Below, piece after piece: positions 1 through 9,162 of a stretch of DNA of 64,000 bases. This stretch comes from an uncultured Verrucomicrobiota bacterium (GTDB taxonomy: Bacteria > Verrucomicrobiota > Kiritimatiellia > Kiritimatiellales > Tichowtungiaceae): positions 57,660-121,659 of the forward strand of contig CAIKWE010000020.1 of NCBI GenBank assembly GCA_903831085.1, in the 5' to 3' direction. Below the pieces are notes generated by a model that was given only the letters and a program-made list of their open reading frames with translations, was not told where the DNA came from and did no database searches. Positions within the stretch are counted from its first letter, which is position 1. Each line of letters opens with the position of its first letter. Position numbers and translations under genes: made by a program.

Positions 1-625
1 CGTTAGCAATGGCGTGCGAACGCTGAATCGTGATCCATGCCTCGCGCTGGCGCGCCTTTTCGCCTTCCTTTTCGTTCGGATCCCAGCCGATGGCCGTCGG
101 ATAAATCAGCAAATCCGCGCCGGCCATCGCCATCAGGCGCGCGGCCTCCGGATACCACTGATCCCAGCAGACCAGCACGCCGAGCGTTCCGACCGATGTC
201 TTGATTGGCGTAAAGCCGAGGTCGCCGGGCGTGAAGTAAAATTTTTCGTAGTAACCGGGGTCGTCCGGAATGTGCATCTTGCGGTATTTCCCAGCGATTG
301 TGCCGTCGCTGTCGAGCACGACCGCGGTGTTGTGGTAGATGCCCGCCGCGCGCCTTTCGAACAGCGAGGTGACAATTACAATGCCGAGTTCTTTGGCCAG
401 CGCACCGAACGTTTCGGTGGACGGGCCGGGAATTTTTTCAGCGAGGTTGAAGCAATGCTTATCTTCAGTCTGGCAGAAATAGAGACCGGTGTGGAGTTCC
501 TGCAAGGCAACCAGCTGCGCGCCTTTCGCCGCGCAGCGGCGGATAGCGGCGACACTTTTCTCAATATTGGCCTCGCGGTCAGCGGTGCACGATTGCTGAA
601 CCAGACCGACGGTCAGTTTTTCCAT
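1..625 (-). CDS. aguB: N-carbamoylputrescine amidase (partial, cut by window edge)
   Basis: Nitrilase-superfamily enzyme that converts N-carbamoylputrescine to putrescine, the last step of the agmatine route. The frame starts at base 625 on the minus strand and runs off the left edge after 208 codons; the family is usually about 290-300 residues, so the C-terminal third is missing. The Glu-Lys-Cys triad is visible in LQELHTG, GKYRKMHIPDD and LGVLVCWDQWYPE. The start overlaps the aguA stop by one base (TGATG), indicating translational coupling. Because the aguA partner is directly upstream, the substrate assignment is firm for a nitrilase. No internal stop is seen in the visible part. Confidence 0.9.
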   Translation of the reverse strand, partial: MEKLTVGLVQQSCTADREANIEKSVAAIRRCAAKGAQLVALQELHTGLYFCQTEDKHCFNLAEKIPGPSTETFGALAKELGIVIVTSLFERRAAGIYHNTAVVLDSDGTIAGKYRKMHIPDDPGYYEKFYFTPGDLGFTPIKTSVGTLGVLVCWDQWYPEAARLMAMAGADLLIYPTAIGWDPNEKEGEKARQREAWITIQRSHAIAN

Positions 626-1644
626 CACAAAACCCCTTTGGGAATCTGCATCGTCACGCAATGGAGCGAGCCATGCTGCAGAATCAATGTGGAACAGTCT
701 ATACCGATGATTTCGCGATTCGGAAACGCTTTTCCGACGGTTTCCAAGGCCTGGAAGTCGGAGGGATCGTTGTAGGTCGGAACGAGCACCGCACCGTTGA
801 TGATCAGAAAGTTGGCGTAGGTGGCGGGCAGACGTTTGCCGTCCGCATCGAACTTCGCTTTCGGCCAGGGCAGGGGCAGAAGGCGGTATGGTTTGTTTTC
901 CAATGTCCGGAAATTTTTCAGCTCGTTTTCCAATGCCTGGAAAGCCGGAAAGTGTTCGTCTGCCGGATCGCTGCATTGAACGTAGATAATCGTGTTGTCC
1001 GGGCAGAACCGGGCAAGTGTGTCGATATGCGCGTCGGTGTCGTCTCCGGCCAGACAGCCGTTTTCCAGCCAAAGAAATTTTCGAACCGCCAGTTCAGAAG
1101 TCAGTCTGGCCTCGAGCTGTTTTTTATCGAGGTGCTTGTTGCGGTTTGGATTGAGCAGGCATTCGGCGGTCGTCAGCAGGGTTCCTTGTCCGTCGCTCTC
1201 GATACTTCCGCCTTCGAGAATCAGATCGACAGTATGCAGCGGTGTTTTGCCGAACGCACCCGCCGCGTAGAGCTTGGTGGTGATCTGATTGTCGAGTCCG
1301 GCTTTGTGCTTTTTGCCCCACCCGTTGAAGGTGAAATCGAGCAGAACCGGTTTGTTGTTTTCGTAAATCGTGATTGGACCGAAGTCGCGCGCCCAGATGT
1401 CGTTGGATTCGATTTCGTAGAGGGCGATGTTTTTCATGTTCACGCCGCGCGCCGCCAGTTTTGTATGGACGCACCCTTTGTCGGGAACGACGACAATCAG
1501 TTTTTCAAAACGGGTGATCGCTTCGGCAATGTCCATGAGGACTGCCTCGGCCTCATTCAAATAGGGCGCCCAGTTGGTCTTCTCGTGCGGCCAGCAGATC
1601 AGCACCGCATCCTGCGGCTCCCATTCAGCGGGTAAACGTTTCAT
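625..1644 (-). CDS. aguA: Agmatine deiminase
   Basis: Hydrolyses agmatine to N-carbamoylputrescine and ammonia; cytosolic, first of the two-gene putrescine module with aguB. The 339-residue product has the family N-terminus (EWEPQDAVLICWPH), ARDFGP, LEGGSIESDGQG and the C-terminal catalytic Cys in GSLHCVTMQIP. A GGAG ribosome site sits just before the ATG at 1644. Odd point: three copies of the dispersed palindrome lie inside the gene (741-757, 896-913, 926-943) and are translated as FQALE, FRTLE and FQALE in what look like variable surface segments. Assignment is secure. Confidence 0.95.
   Translation of the reverse strand: MKRLPAEWEPQDAVLICWPHEKTNWAPYLNEAEAVLMDIAEAITRFEKLIVVVPDKGCVHTKLAARGVNMKNIALYEIESNDIWARDFGPITIYENNKPVLLDFTFNGWGKKHKAGLDNQITTKLYAAGAFGKTPLHTVDLILEGGSIESDGQGTLLTTAECLLNPNRNKHLDKKQLEARLTSELAVRKFLWLENGCLAGDDTDAHIDTLARFCPDNTIIYVQCSDPADEHFPAFQALENELKNFRTLENKPYRLLPLPWPKAKFDADGKRLPATYANFLIINGAVLVPTYNDPSDFQALETVGKAFPNREIIGIDCSTLILQHGSLHCVTMQIPKGVL
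741..943. repeat. Three in-gene copies of the TTTTCCAA-N3-TTGGAAAA palindrome
   Basis: Copies at 741-757 (right half CTGGAAG), 896-913 (right half CCGGAAA) and 926-943 (right half CTGGAAA). All keep the left half TTTCCAA; the right half drifts at its inner bases. They lie within aguA and are in frame with it, so they are either tolerated insertions or sites that evolved in place. Confidence 0.75.
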
Positions 1645-1686
1645 AAAAACTCCTCGAATCGGCGAATCCTAGCTGAGGCGTCCGGT

Positions 1687-1705
1687 TTTTCCAATGTTTG
1701 GAAAA
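1687..1705. repeat. Dispersed palindrome, intergenic copy
   Basis: Perfect 8-base arms around a 3-base centre (TTTTCCAA TGT TTGGAAAA). It lies between the divergent aguA and apbE genes, about 40 bases upstream of the aguA start, so it could affect either promoter. Confidence 0.85.
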
Positions 1706-1777
1706 CGATTATATTTAGGCCCATGACAAGCCAAGCGGAATCATGGTATATGGAACTGATTCCAGGAGCGATTGTCT

Positions 1778-2782
1778 ATGAGGATTAAGAGATCATTTTT
1801 GACAGGAATTTTTCTGATTCTGACTGTGGCGGGATGCCGGCAATCCGGCCGCTGGTATCAGGAGGTTCGCGATCTGTATTACGGCATTCCGGTACAGGTG
1901 CGCTATTACCCCGCGAATGAACAGCTGAGTAAACAGGTTTGGGCCTATCTGGAAAGCATCGACGATGTTTTTAACGACTATAAAGCGGGAAGTGAAATTT
2001 CGATTATCAACCGACGGAACGACACCGGCGATGTGACGCTGTCGCCTATGCTGGCGGATGCCTTTGGTAAAGCCCGGCAGGCATGGCAGTTCAGTGAGGG
2101 CGTGTTCGATATCACCTGCGCGCCGATACGCAATCTGTGGAAGCAGGCCGCCAAGCAGGGAGCCCTGCCGTCCGATGCGGAAGTGGCCGTCGTCCGTGAA
2201 CGGTGCGGGCTGAATTGGGTTGAGCTGGACGGCACTCGGCTGACGCTTTTAAAAACCGGACTTCAGTTTGATTTCGGCGGCATTGTGAAAGGCATGGTTG
2301 CGGATCATGTGATTGAAATGCTGAAAGCGGGCGGCGCGCAGAGCGCACTGGTTCAAATCGGCGGAGAGACCGCCGCCTTCGGTCTATCGCAGAAAAAGAA
2401 ACCGTTTCACATCGCCATACAGCATCCGGAAGTGCGCGACGGGGTGTGGAGCGTGATTCAGGATCCGGGCACCGGACTCTCCACTTCCACCAGCGGTAAC
2501 TATGAAAATCCGATCCGGATCAACGGGCAGGTGTTCTACCACATCGTGGATCCCCGCACCGGCTATCCGGCGAAGACGCAGATTGTGTCGGTGAGCATCG
2601 CCTTTCCGCAAACCGGCAAGAACTGGCTCGCGGACGCTCTTGCAACCACCGGCGTGCTGCTGGGGCCGGAAAAAACTTTTGAGATCATCAGGCCGTTCGG
2701 CGGCGAGGCGATGTTTCTTCTCAAGGAAAGTAACGGTGAGTTGCGTGAAGTCAGCAGTTCCGGCTGGAAGACCTTTAAATGA
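1778..2782 (+). CDS. apbE: FAD:protein FMN transferase (ApbE family lipoprotein)
   Basis: Covalently attaches FMN to threonine in target proteins such as RnfG and RnfD, acting outside the cytoplasmic membrane. Product of 334 residues with a lipoprotein signal (lipobox TVAGC). Family blocks are visible: IDDVFNDYKAGSEISIINR, DFGGIVKGMVAD, ALVQIGGET, STSGNYENP and HIVDPRTGYPA, where the last Asp/Thr region binds Mg and FAD. The ATG at 1778 is preferred to the TTG at 1772 because the AGGAG at 1764-1768 is 9 bases from it. The likely clients, RnfD and RnfG, are encoded about 26 kb away in this same window. Confidence 0.93.
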   Translation: MRIKRSFLTGIFLILTVAGCRQSGRWYQEVRDLYYGIPVQVRYYPANEQLSKQVWAYLESIDDVFNDYKAGSEISIINRRNDTGDVTLSPMLADAFGKARQAWQFSEGVFDITCAPIRNLWKQAAKQGALPSDAEVAVVRERCGLNWVELDGTRLTLLKTGLQFDFGGIVKGMVADHVIEMLKAGGAQSALVQIGGETAAFGLSQKKKPFHIAIQHPEVRDGVWSVIQDPGTGLSTSTSGNYENPIRINGQVFYHIVDPRTGYPAKTQIVSVSIAFPQTGKNWLADALATTGVLLGPEKTFEIIRPFGGEAMFLLKESNGELREVSSSGWKTFK

Positions 2783-2837
2783 TCCGTGGCGAAAAGGTTG
2801 ATGCGAATCTTCAATAGCCACGAATCGGAGAATTTTA

Positions 2838-3599
2838 ATGAGCGTTTTTTATCGGCGGCGAGCTGTTGTCTTGAGTCTGCTCGCTTTATGCGCATGGAAT
2901 CCGGTTCGGGCGGAGGATGCGGATCCGGTGCCGCACCCGACTTCGGCGTGGATCGTCAGTCCGCTTTACGGAGTGGCGCAGAACGAAGACCTGAAAACGG
3001 GAGCAACCGATAGCAGTCCGGAGTACGGACTTTTTGTGATGTATGCCTCTCCACGTTTTATCGTCAACAACACGACTTTTTTTACGGATGTTAACCGGAG
3101 CGAGGTCTGGGGTAATATCGCGTCGGTTAGTCTTTACGGCGATCCGAAGGCGGACCTGACCTGGTATCTGGGCGGCAGTTATGTCTGGCACCAGATAACG
3201 GCCGACCCCGTTAAAATAACCATTAGCGAGCCGCTTGGAAAAGTCGGATTCGTCTGGCGCGTTCGACCGATGCATCTGTCGATCAACCCCTACATCGGGT
3301 ATGCGCCGCAAACCGTGTACACAAAAGTTTCGACACCCTTTAGGACGATCAAGAGCCGGGATCGTTCCGATCTCGCCGTGTACGGCGTTTCGGCCTACTG
3401 GCACTGGAGGATGCTCGGCGCGGACGCCAAGTATTATCTTACGCAGGATCTGGATCACGACACGTTGAACAGCACGTTCCGTGTGTGGGGAACCGCCATG
3501 TTTTCTCAACACACCGGCATACTGGCGCGGTTTGAATACACCGAGCAGAACACAACCAAAGACACTTCGCTCCTGATCGGCCCCGTGTTTGTCTTTTAG
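2838..3599 (+). CDS. Exported, outer-membrane beta-barrel-like protein of unknown function
   Basis: A 253-residue product with a basic N-terminus, hydrophobic core and ARG-ALA-type cleavage region (signal peptide around residues 1-25). The mature part alternates aromatic and polar residues in strand-like runs and ends in VFVF, a terminal aromatic typical of outer-membrane barrels. I do not recognise the family. It follows apbE by 55 bases on the same strand and may be co-transcribed. Its TAG stop overlaps the stop of the convergent uspA gene at 3596-3599. Confidence 0.7.
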   Translation: MSVFYRRRAVVLSLLALCAWNPVRAEDADPVPHPTSAWIVSPLYGVAQNEDLKTGATDSSPEYGLFVMYASPRFIVNNTTFFTDVNRSEVWGNIASVSLYGDPKADLTWYLGGSYVWHQITADPVKITISEPLGKVGFVWRVRPMHLSINPYIGYAPQTVYTKVSTPFRTIKSRDRSDLAVYGVSAYWHWRMLGADAKYYLTQDLDHDTLNSTFRVWGTAMFSQHTGILARFEYTEQNTTKDTSLLIGPVFVF

Positions 3600-4015
3600 C
3601 GGTGCGGATTGTCCGGCTTAATCAGTAGCAGCGGAACGCTGATTTTGTGCTTCAGGGTTTCCGAGACGCTTCCGAAGAGAAGGTCGCCGGGGAAATTGTG
3701 GCCGTGCAAAGCCATCGCCACCAGATCATAGCCGCCGGTTTCAATTTCCTTAAGAATCTGTTCGTCCGGCTCGCCGGCGAGAATGAGTTTGCGGACATCA
3801 ACACCCTGCGCCCGCAGTTTTTCACCGTGTTTTTCGAGGCAGGCTTCGGCCTGTTTCTGGGCGGCGCGGCGCTGGTCGATGGTATGGGCGTGTATAACAT
3901 GCAGCAGGCAGACCCGGGCGCGGTTCTGCTCGGCCAGCAGAGCGACGTGCTGAATAATGGCGTTGTCCACCGGCGAGCAGTCGATGGTGACGAGGATGTT
4001 TTTGTACACTTGCAT
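3596..4015 (-). CDS. Universal stress protein (UspA family)
   Basis: Cytosolic nucleotide-binding stress protein of 139 residues. It begins MQVYKNILVTIDCS, typical of the first Usp strand, and ends with the ATP-loop region ALHGHNFPGDLLFGSVSETL (G-2x-G-9x-G-S type). The start at 4015 is chosen because a GGAGG lies immediately upstream in the end of the transporter gene. One base separates the transporter stop from this start, so the pair is an operon. A second uspA-like gene lies at 25883-26371. Confidence 0.9.
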   Translation of the reverse strand: MQVYKNILVTIDCSPVDNAIIQHVALLAEQNRARVCLLHVIHAHTIDQRRAAQKQAEACLEKHGEKLRAQGVDVRKLILAGEPDEQILKEIETGGYDLVAMALHGHNFPGDLLFGSVSETLKHKISVPLLLIKPDNPHR

Positions 4016-4016
4016 G

Positions 4017-5267
4017 TCAGTTTCCTCCGGCGAGGGTTGAGTAGAGCAGGTAAATGTTGAGAGCAATAACAACAGCGGAAATGATAACCGCCACGGCGAA
4101 TTCCCCCGCTCCGCTCCGGAACCCGCCCATCACCTTGCGGTCGCGGCACAGGATCAGCAGCGGGATCAGGGTGAACGGCAGCTGAATGCTCAATACAACC
4201 TGACTGAGAATCAGGATGCGAAACGTGTCCATGCCGAGCAGGATGATGATGAAAGACGGAATGGCGGTGACTAACACGGCGACGCGGTAGAGCGGGGTGC
4301 GCGGGTCTTCTGGTTTGCCCAGAAAGCCGGTGATGACGTTCGCTTCGGCCATCGACGAGGTGATCGATGATCCGACACCGGCGAAAACAAGAGCCACCGC
4401 AAAGAGCAAACCGGCCAGTGGCCCGGCCAGTGGACGCAGCGTTGCGGAAGCCTGTTCGATGCTGGTAACGACGAGGTTGTTTTTTGAAAAAACCGCGGCG
4501 GCCACAATGATCATTGCGGAGTTAACGACCCAGCCCAGCAGCATGGCGACGGAGGTATCGAGTTTTTCATAACGGAGCAGTTCCATTTTTTCATTTTCTG
4601 AGATGCCCCATTTACGGCTGTGAATCACGTTGGAGTGCAGGAAAATATTATGCGGCATGACGATCGCGCCGAGGATCGCCATGGCGAAATAGATACTGCT
4701 CCGGTTTACGTGCGGAATAACAAGCGCAGGAACCGCGGCGGCCCAGTCGGGTTTGACGAGCACAAGCTCGATGAGATAACAGCAGGCGATAACACCGAGG
4801 AAGCCGATGATGATGGTTTCCAGTCGATGGTGGCGCTGGCTGACGACCAGAAAAACTTTGAGAATAACCGTCAGCAGTGCGCCTGCCCACAGCGGCAGAC
4901 CGAAAAGCAGATGGAAGCCGATCGCTCCACCGATCAGTTCCGCCACATCCGTGGCGGCGCAGGCGATCACAATAGTCATGCCCAGAAACGCGGAAACCGG
5001 CACCGGAAAATATTCACGGATATTCACCGCCAGCGATTTTCCTGTGGCGATCCCGAGTTTGGCGGCCATGTGCTGGATGACGATCAGCATCAGCGTGCTG
5101 AGCGTGATCACCCAAAGCAGTTGATAGCCGAACTGCGAGCCGCCTTCGATGTTGGCGGCCCAGTTGCCGGGGTCAATGAACCCGACGGTTACGAGAAAGC
5201 CGGGTCCGAGAAAACTCAGAAACTGTTTCAGCGAAAAACCGTTTTGGGCGGATGGTACAGCGGCCAT
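4017..5267 (-). CDS. mntH: NRAMP-family divalent metal (Mn/Fe) transporter
   Basis: Proton-coupled importer of Mn2+/Fe2+ in the inner membrane, 416 residues, rich in hydrophobic helices. Signature motifs are DPGNWAANIEGGS in helix 1 and MPHNIFLHS in helix 6, which carry the Asp-Pro-Gly-Asn and Met-Pro-His metal ligands. No clear Shine-Dalgarno is seen before the ATG at 5267. It is followed without a gap by uspA. No MntR or Fur box was recognised in the upstream region, which contains two copies of the dispersed palindrome. Confidence 0.93.
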   Translation of the reverse strand: MAAVPSAQNGFSLKQFLSFLGPGFLVTVGFIDPGNWAANIEGGSQFGYQLLWVITLSTLMLIVIQHMAAKLGIATGKSLAVNIREYFPVPVSAFLGMTIVIACAATDVAELIGGAIGFHLLFGLPLWAGALLTVILKVFLVVSQRHHRLETIIIGFLGVIACCYLIELVLVKPDWAAAVPALVIPHVNRSSIYFAMAILGAIVMPHNIFLHSNVIHSRKWGISENEKMELLRYEKLDTSVAMLLGWVVNSAMIIVAAAVFSKNNLVVTSIEQASATLRPLAGPLAGLLFAVALVFAGVGSSITSSMAEANVITGFLGKPEDPRTPLYRVAVLVTAIPSFIIILLGMDTFRILILSQVVLSIQLPFTLIPLLILCRDRKVMGGFRSGAGEFAVAVIISAVVIALNIYLLYSTLAGGN

Positions 5268-5320
5268 GTACCATTTATAGCAAATTGCCGTCTGCCTCCG
5301 TGACGCTTTTCTGCGGGAGA

Positions 5321-5368
5321 TTTTCCAATGGAGGGAAAATCACCTTGCTGGTTTTCCAAACCTTGGAA
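5321..5368. repeat. Two dispersed palindromes in the mntH-trpE intergenic region
   Basis: Copies at 5321-5339 (centre TGG, right arm degraded to AGGGAAAA) and 5352-5368 (TTTTCCAA ACC TTGGAA). The pair is within the 195-base gap between the divergent mntH and trpE genes. The gap also contains an AGGCCA/TGGCCT inverted repeat near 5390-5410. Confidence 0.75.
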
Positions 5369-5462
5369 CAAGCGGCCCGATTAAAAATGCAGGCCACCAT
5401 GCAATGGCCTTGCGCCGGGCGGCGGTTGCGGGTACAAAAGCGCTTTAAAACAAGGCATTTTA

Positions 5463-6986
5463 ATGAGTGTGCAACCGAACAGAGAAGCGTTTTTACAGAA
5501 GGCGAAGCAGGGGAACCTGATTCCGGTCTGGAAGGAAATTCTGGCCGATCAGGAAACACCGGTTTCCGCCTACGAACGCGTACGAACCTTTCTGCGCGAA
5601 AAAGATCACGCCTCGCACACTTGGATGCTCGAAAGCGTCGAAGGCGGCGAGCATATCGGACGCTATTCCTTCATCGGCGGCAATCCGCGCGCCATTCTCC
5701 GCGCCCGCGGCACCGTCACCGAAATCACCGAAAGCGGAGAATGCCGGGAAGTCCGCAATGCCGACCCGCTCAGCGTGCTCAAAGAATATATGAGCCGTTA
5801 TCGGCCTGTCCGCGATCCAGCGCTGCCGCGCTTTACCGGCGGGGCGGTCGGGTTCCTCGGCTACGACATGATTTCCGTTTTTGAGCCGCGCGTTCCGGTG
5901 ATCAAAAAAGACGTCATCGGCAATCCCGACATGGTGATGATGATCACCAACGCCATCATTATTTTTGACCGCGTCAACCACACCATGAAAGTGGTGGCCA
6001 ATGCCTATGTGAACGGCGACCCGGACAAAGCTTATGACGAGGCGTTGGCGGAGATCGACGAGCTGTGCGCGGCGCTGCTGCAGCCGGTTGATCGGGTGTT
6101 GATCGACGCGCATCTTGAAGTGGAGCCGGTCGTTCCGGAGTCCAACACCACGCCGGACGAATACCGGGGCATGGTCGCCAAGGCGCAGGAATATATTCGC
6201 TCCGGCGACATCATTCAGACGGTTCTTTCGCAGCGGTTCGAAGCGGACAACACGGCCGACTCGCTTGATGTTTACCGCGCGTTGCGCTCCATCAATCCGT
6301 CGCCCTATATGTTCTGTCTCGACCTCGCCGAAAGCGCGCTGGTCGGCTCGTCGCCCGAAGTGCATGTGCGCTGCGAAGACCGCCGTATCGAAGTCCGTCC
6401 GATCGCCGGAACTCGTCCGCGCGGTAAAACGGAAGCTGAAGATCTGGCCCTCGAAAAAGAACTGCTGGCCGACCCCAAAGAGCTGGCCGAACATGTCATG
6501 CTCGTCGATCTTGGCCGCAACGACATCGGCCGTGTCTGCGAATTTTCGAGCGTCAAAGTGCCGGAGCAGATGGTCGTCGAACGCTACAGCCACGTCATGC
6601 ACATCGTTTCGGATGTTACCGGACTGCTTGCGCCGCAATACGACGCGTACGATGTCCTGCGTGCCACATTCCCTGCCGGAACGGTCAGCGGCGCACCCAA
6701 AATCCGCGCCATGGAGATTATCGCTGAGCTTGAAAAAACAAAACGCGGTCCGTATGCCGGCGCGGTCGGCTATTTCAGCTTCGATGGCAACCTCGACTCC
6801 TGCATTACCATTCGCACCCTCGTACTCGATAAGAATAAAGCCTACGTGCAGGCCGGCGCGGGCATCGTCGCCGATTCAGTTCCCGAAATGGAATATCAGG
6901 AAACCCGCAACAAAGCCCGTGGCATGATGAAAGCTCTCGCGCTGGCCAAGCATTACGCCGCCGCGCGGGAAGGGGTGTCGAAATGA
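5463..6986 (+). CDS. trpE: Anthranilate synthase component I
   Basis: Chorismate-using subunit of anthranilate synthase, first step of tryptophan synthesis. 507 residues, normal length. The N-terminal tryptophan-feedback block is present as [19 protein letters not shown] (LLES-like), which favours TrpE over PabB. C-terminal chorismate-binding blocks include [42 protein letters not shown] and [17 protein letters not shown]. It overlaps trpG by 4 bases (ATGA). No other trp genes follow; the next gene is tatD. Confidence 0.95.
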   Translation: MSVQPNREAFLQKAKQGNLIPVWKEILADQETPVSAYERVRTFLREKDHASHTWMLESVEGGEHIGRYSFIGGNPRAILRARGTVTEITESGECREVRNADPLSVLKEYMSRYRPVRDPALPRFTGGAVGFLGYDMISVFEPRVPVIKKDVIGNPDMVMMITNAIIIFDRVNHTMKVVANAYVNGDPDKAYDEALAEIDELCAALLQPVDRVLIDAHLEVEPVVPESNTTPDEYRGMVAKAQEYIRSGDIIQTVLSQRFEADNTADSLDVYRALRSINPSPYMFCLDLAESALVGSSPEVHVRCEDRRIEVRPIAGTRPRGKTEAEDLALEKELLADPKELAEHVMLVDLGRNDIGRVCEFSSVKVPEQMVVERYSHVMHIVSDVTGLLAPQYDAYDVLRATFPAGTVSGAPKIRAMEIIAELEKTKRGPYAGAVGYFSFDGNLDSCITIRTLVLDKNKAYVQAGAGIVADSVPEMEYQETRNKARGMMKALALAKHYAAAREGVSK

Positions 6987-7546
6987 TTTTAGTGATAGAT
7001 AATTACGACTCGTTCACCTACAACCTCGTGCAGTATCTCGGGGAACTGGGCGCGGAAATGAAGATTTTCCGCAACGACAAAATCACCATCGCGGAAGCCA
7101 TTGCGCTCAAGCCCGCAAAGGTTTTGGTCAGCCCCGGCCCGTGCTCACCGCGCGAGGCGGGCGTTTCGTGCGACATCATCCGTGAATTCGGTCCGCGCGT
7201 TCCGCTGCTTGGCGTCTGCCTTGGCCATCAGGCTCTTGGCGATGTGTTCGGCGGCAAAGTCGTCCGCGCTGCGCGGCTGATGCACGGCAAAACCTCGCCG
7301 ATTCTGCACAAAGGCGAGAGTGTGTTCAAAGGACTGCCCAGCCCGTTCGACGCCACGCGCTATCACTCACTCATCGTCGAACGCGAAAGTCTGCCGGCCT
7401 GTTTAAAAATCACCGCCGAAACCGCCGAGGGCGAAATCATGGGACTGATGCACACGCAATATCCGGTTCATGGCGTCCAGTTCCATCCCGAATCGATCCT
7501 GACCCAGCATGGCAAACAACTCCTTCAGAACTTTCTGAACATGTAG
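6983..7546 (+). CDS. trpG: Anthranilate synthase component II (glutamine amidotransferase)
   Basis: Class I glutamine amidotransferase that delivers ammonia to TrpE; 187 residues. Motifs: [17 protein letters not shown] at the N-terminus, nucleophile Cys in [12 protein letters not shown], and the His-Glu pair in [15 protein letters not shown]. Start overlaps the trpE stop (ATGA), so subunits are coupled. Such a subunit can also serve PabB in folate synthesis; no pabB is in the window. Confidence 0.94.
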   Translation: MILVIDNYDSFTYNLVQYLGELGAEMKIFRNDKITIAEAIALKPAKVLVSPGPCSPREAGVSCDIIREFGPRVPLLGVCLGHQALGDVFGGKVVRAARLMHGKTSPILHKGESVFKGLPSPFDATRYHSLIVERESLPACLKITAETAEGEIMGLMHTQYPVHGVQFHPESILTQHGKQLLQNFLNM

Positions 7547-7556
7547 GTGCCGGATT

Positions 7557-8333
7557 ATGTTTTTCGATACGCATGTTCACTTTGATGATTTCGTGAAGGA
7601 CGGCACACTAGAACAGGTGCTGGAACGAGCGCAGCTTTCCAATGTTCGGAAAATGATCGCGGTCGGCGGATCGCCCGCAGCCAATGAGCTGGCGCAGCAA
7701 CTGGCCGAAGCGCACCCGGACCGGATTTATGCCGCCGCCGGTTACGACCGTCATATGGCGGACTCAAACTGTGACATTGCCGCGCTCCGCGAACTCGCGG
7801 CGAAGGAGTCCACAGTCGCGATCGGCGAAACCGGACTCGATTATTTTTACGAACCGGAAAAAGCCAAAGAGCAACAGCAACTGTTTTTACAATGTTTGGA
7901 AACTGCCATTCAGATCCGCAAACCAGTAATCGTTCATACGCGCGATGCGGACGACGACACGCTTTCGATCCTCGCCGATTTTTCAAAACATTGGAAAGGT
8001 GACCCGGCGCGCGTCGGCGTGCTCCATTGTTTTACCCGCGACCAAAAGATGGCGAAGGCGCTGATCGATCTCGGTTTTTATATCAGCTTCAGCGGCATCG
8101 TTACGTTCGCCAACGCCGATCCGCTGCGCGAGGTCGCAAAGTTTGTTCCGGCGGATCGTTTGCTGATTGAAACCGATTCGCCGTATCTTGCGCCGGTGCC
8201 GCATCGCGGAAAACGCTGCGAGCCCGCCTTTGTCGCGGATACCGCCAAACGGCTTGCGGAACTGCGCTGTTGTGCAGTAGAGTCGCTGGCGAAAACGACA
8301 ATGGAGAATGCGATCCAGCTGTTCGGACTATAG
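7557..8333 (+). CDS. tatD: TatD-family metal-dependent hydrolase
   Basis: Cytosolic TIM-barrel nuclease-type hydrolase, 258 residues. Metal ligands are visible: DTHVHFDD at the N-terminus, Glu in IGETGLDYFY, HTRDADDD, GVLHCFT, and the Asp in ETDSPYLAPVPHRGKR. It starts 10 bases after trpG, so it may be a passenger of the trp transcript. Three palindrome scars lie inside: 7636-7653 (LSNVRK), about 7884-7902 (FLQCLET) and 7980-7998 (FSKHWKG). Confidence 0.92.
   Translation: MFFDTHVHFDDFVKDGTLEQVLERAQLSNVRKMIAVGGSPAANELAQQLAEAHPDRIYAAAGYDRHMADSNCDIAALRELAAKESTVAIGETGLDYFYEPEKAKEQQQLFLQCLETAIQIRKPVIVHTRDADDDTLSILADFSKHWKGDPARVGVLHCFTRDQKMAKALIDLGFYISFSGIVTFANADPLREVAKFVPADRLLIETDSPYLAPVPHRGKRCEPAFVADTAKRLAELRCCAVESLAKTTMENAIQLFGL
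7636..7653. repeat. Dispersed palindrome inside tatD
   Basis: TTTCCAA TGT TCGGAAAA, one mismatch in the right arm; read in frame as LSNVRK. Two weaker copies follow in the same gene at 7884-7902 and 7980-7998. Confidence 0.7.
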
Positions 8334-8344
8334 GAGAAAACGCT

Positions 8345-9157
8345 ATGAAGAAAATTCTATTTATACTCATCGCACTGTCTGCCGCTGTTTATGCGCAGGA
8401 TGCCGTCAAAGTTAAAGTAACGGGCGACCGAGTCAGCCTACGCGCCGCGGCGGATACCAATGCCGTGCTGCTTGACCGCGCGATGACCGGTGACGAACTG
8501 ATTCTTCAAGATAACAGCAATCCTGACTGGGTCGGCGTTCTGCCTCCTGAAGGGATCGACCTCTGGGTGAGCAGCGAGTTTGTCATCAGCAACACCGTGC
8601 TGCCGGAAGTGCTCAACATCCGTTCCGGTCCGAGCCTGGGTCACCATATTGTAGGTTCGGCGCAGAAGGGGGACTTTCTGAAGGTGCGCGGCGAAATCAC
8701 GCAGTGGACGAAGATCGCACCCACATCCAACACGGTGGTCTGGGTCAGTCGCAAGTATGTTGATGCGCCGAGGCCCGTTATGATGGAGCTGGCTGCGTTT
8801 CAGGCAGCGCAGAGCGTTATGAATGTTGCCGCCGAACCAACCGTACAAGAAATCATGACAGCGGCATCGGCGACGGATAAAAAGAAACTTACTGTCGATC
8901 CGGCCAAGCCGCAGGGCGTTGAAGGGACTTATTCCGGCGTGCTGCAACCATCGGATGCCAGACTCTATAAACTGGTGGATGATCATTTCACCGATGTCAT
9001 CGTCTGTTATGTGGACGGCAACAAAGCCCAGATGCAGACCTTTACCGGCATGAAACTGGAGATCACCGGCAAAACCTATTGGGCCGAAAAAATGGATCTA
9101 CCGGTGGTACGTCCTGTTCGGATCAAACTGTTTGCGACCCTGGCGCCAAAAGGGTAA
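8345..9157 (+). CDS. Secreted protein with bacterial SH3 domains
   Basis: A 270-residue exported protein: signal peptide MKKILFILIALSAAVYAQ, then two SH3b units (about residues 20-80, with RVSLRAAADTNAVLLDRA, and 85-140, with LNIRSGPSLGHHIVG), and a C-terminal segment with a third SH3-like pattern (TFTGMKLEITGKTYW). SH3b domains usually bind peptidoglycan or cell-wall peptides. The ATG at 8345 is supported by AGGAGA 7 bases upstream. Same strand as tatD. No catalytic domain is attached, so its partner is unknown. Confidence 0.85.
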   Translation: MKKILFILIALSAAVYAQDAVKVKVTGDRVSLRAAADTNAVLLDRAMTGDELILQDNSNPDWVGVLPPEGIDLWVSSEFVISNTVLPEVLNIRSGPSLGHHIVGSAQKGDFLKVRGEITQWTKIAPTSNTVVWVSRKYVDAPRPVMMELAAFQAAQSVMNVAAEPTVQEIMTAASATDKKKLTVDPAKPQGVEGTYSGVLQPSDARLYKLVDDHFTDVIVCYVDGNKAQMQTFTGMKLEITGKTYWAEKMDLPVVRPVRIKLFATLAPKG

Positions 9158-9162
9158 CGGAA

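Noticed and set aside
661..1635. Long plus-strand open frame of 324 codons antisense to aguA
   Set aside because: Mirror of a GC-biased coding strand; the minus strand encodes a clear agmatine deiminase with catalytic Cys and a ribosome site.
5252..5460. Possible trp leader peptide before trpE
   Set aside because: An ATGCAATGG reading has only one Trp codon and no attenuator pair was found.
5493..6638. 381-codon minus-strand frame antisense to trpE
   Set aside because: No signature, and trpE on the plus strand is intact.
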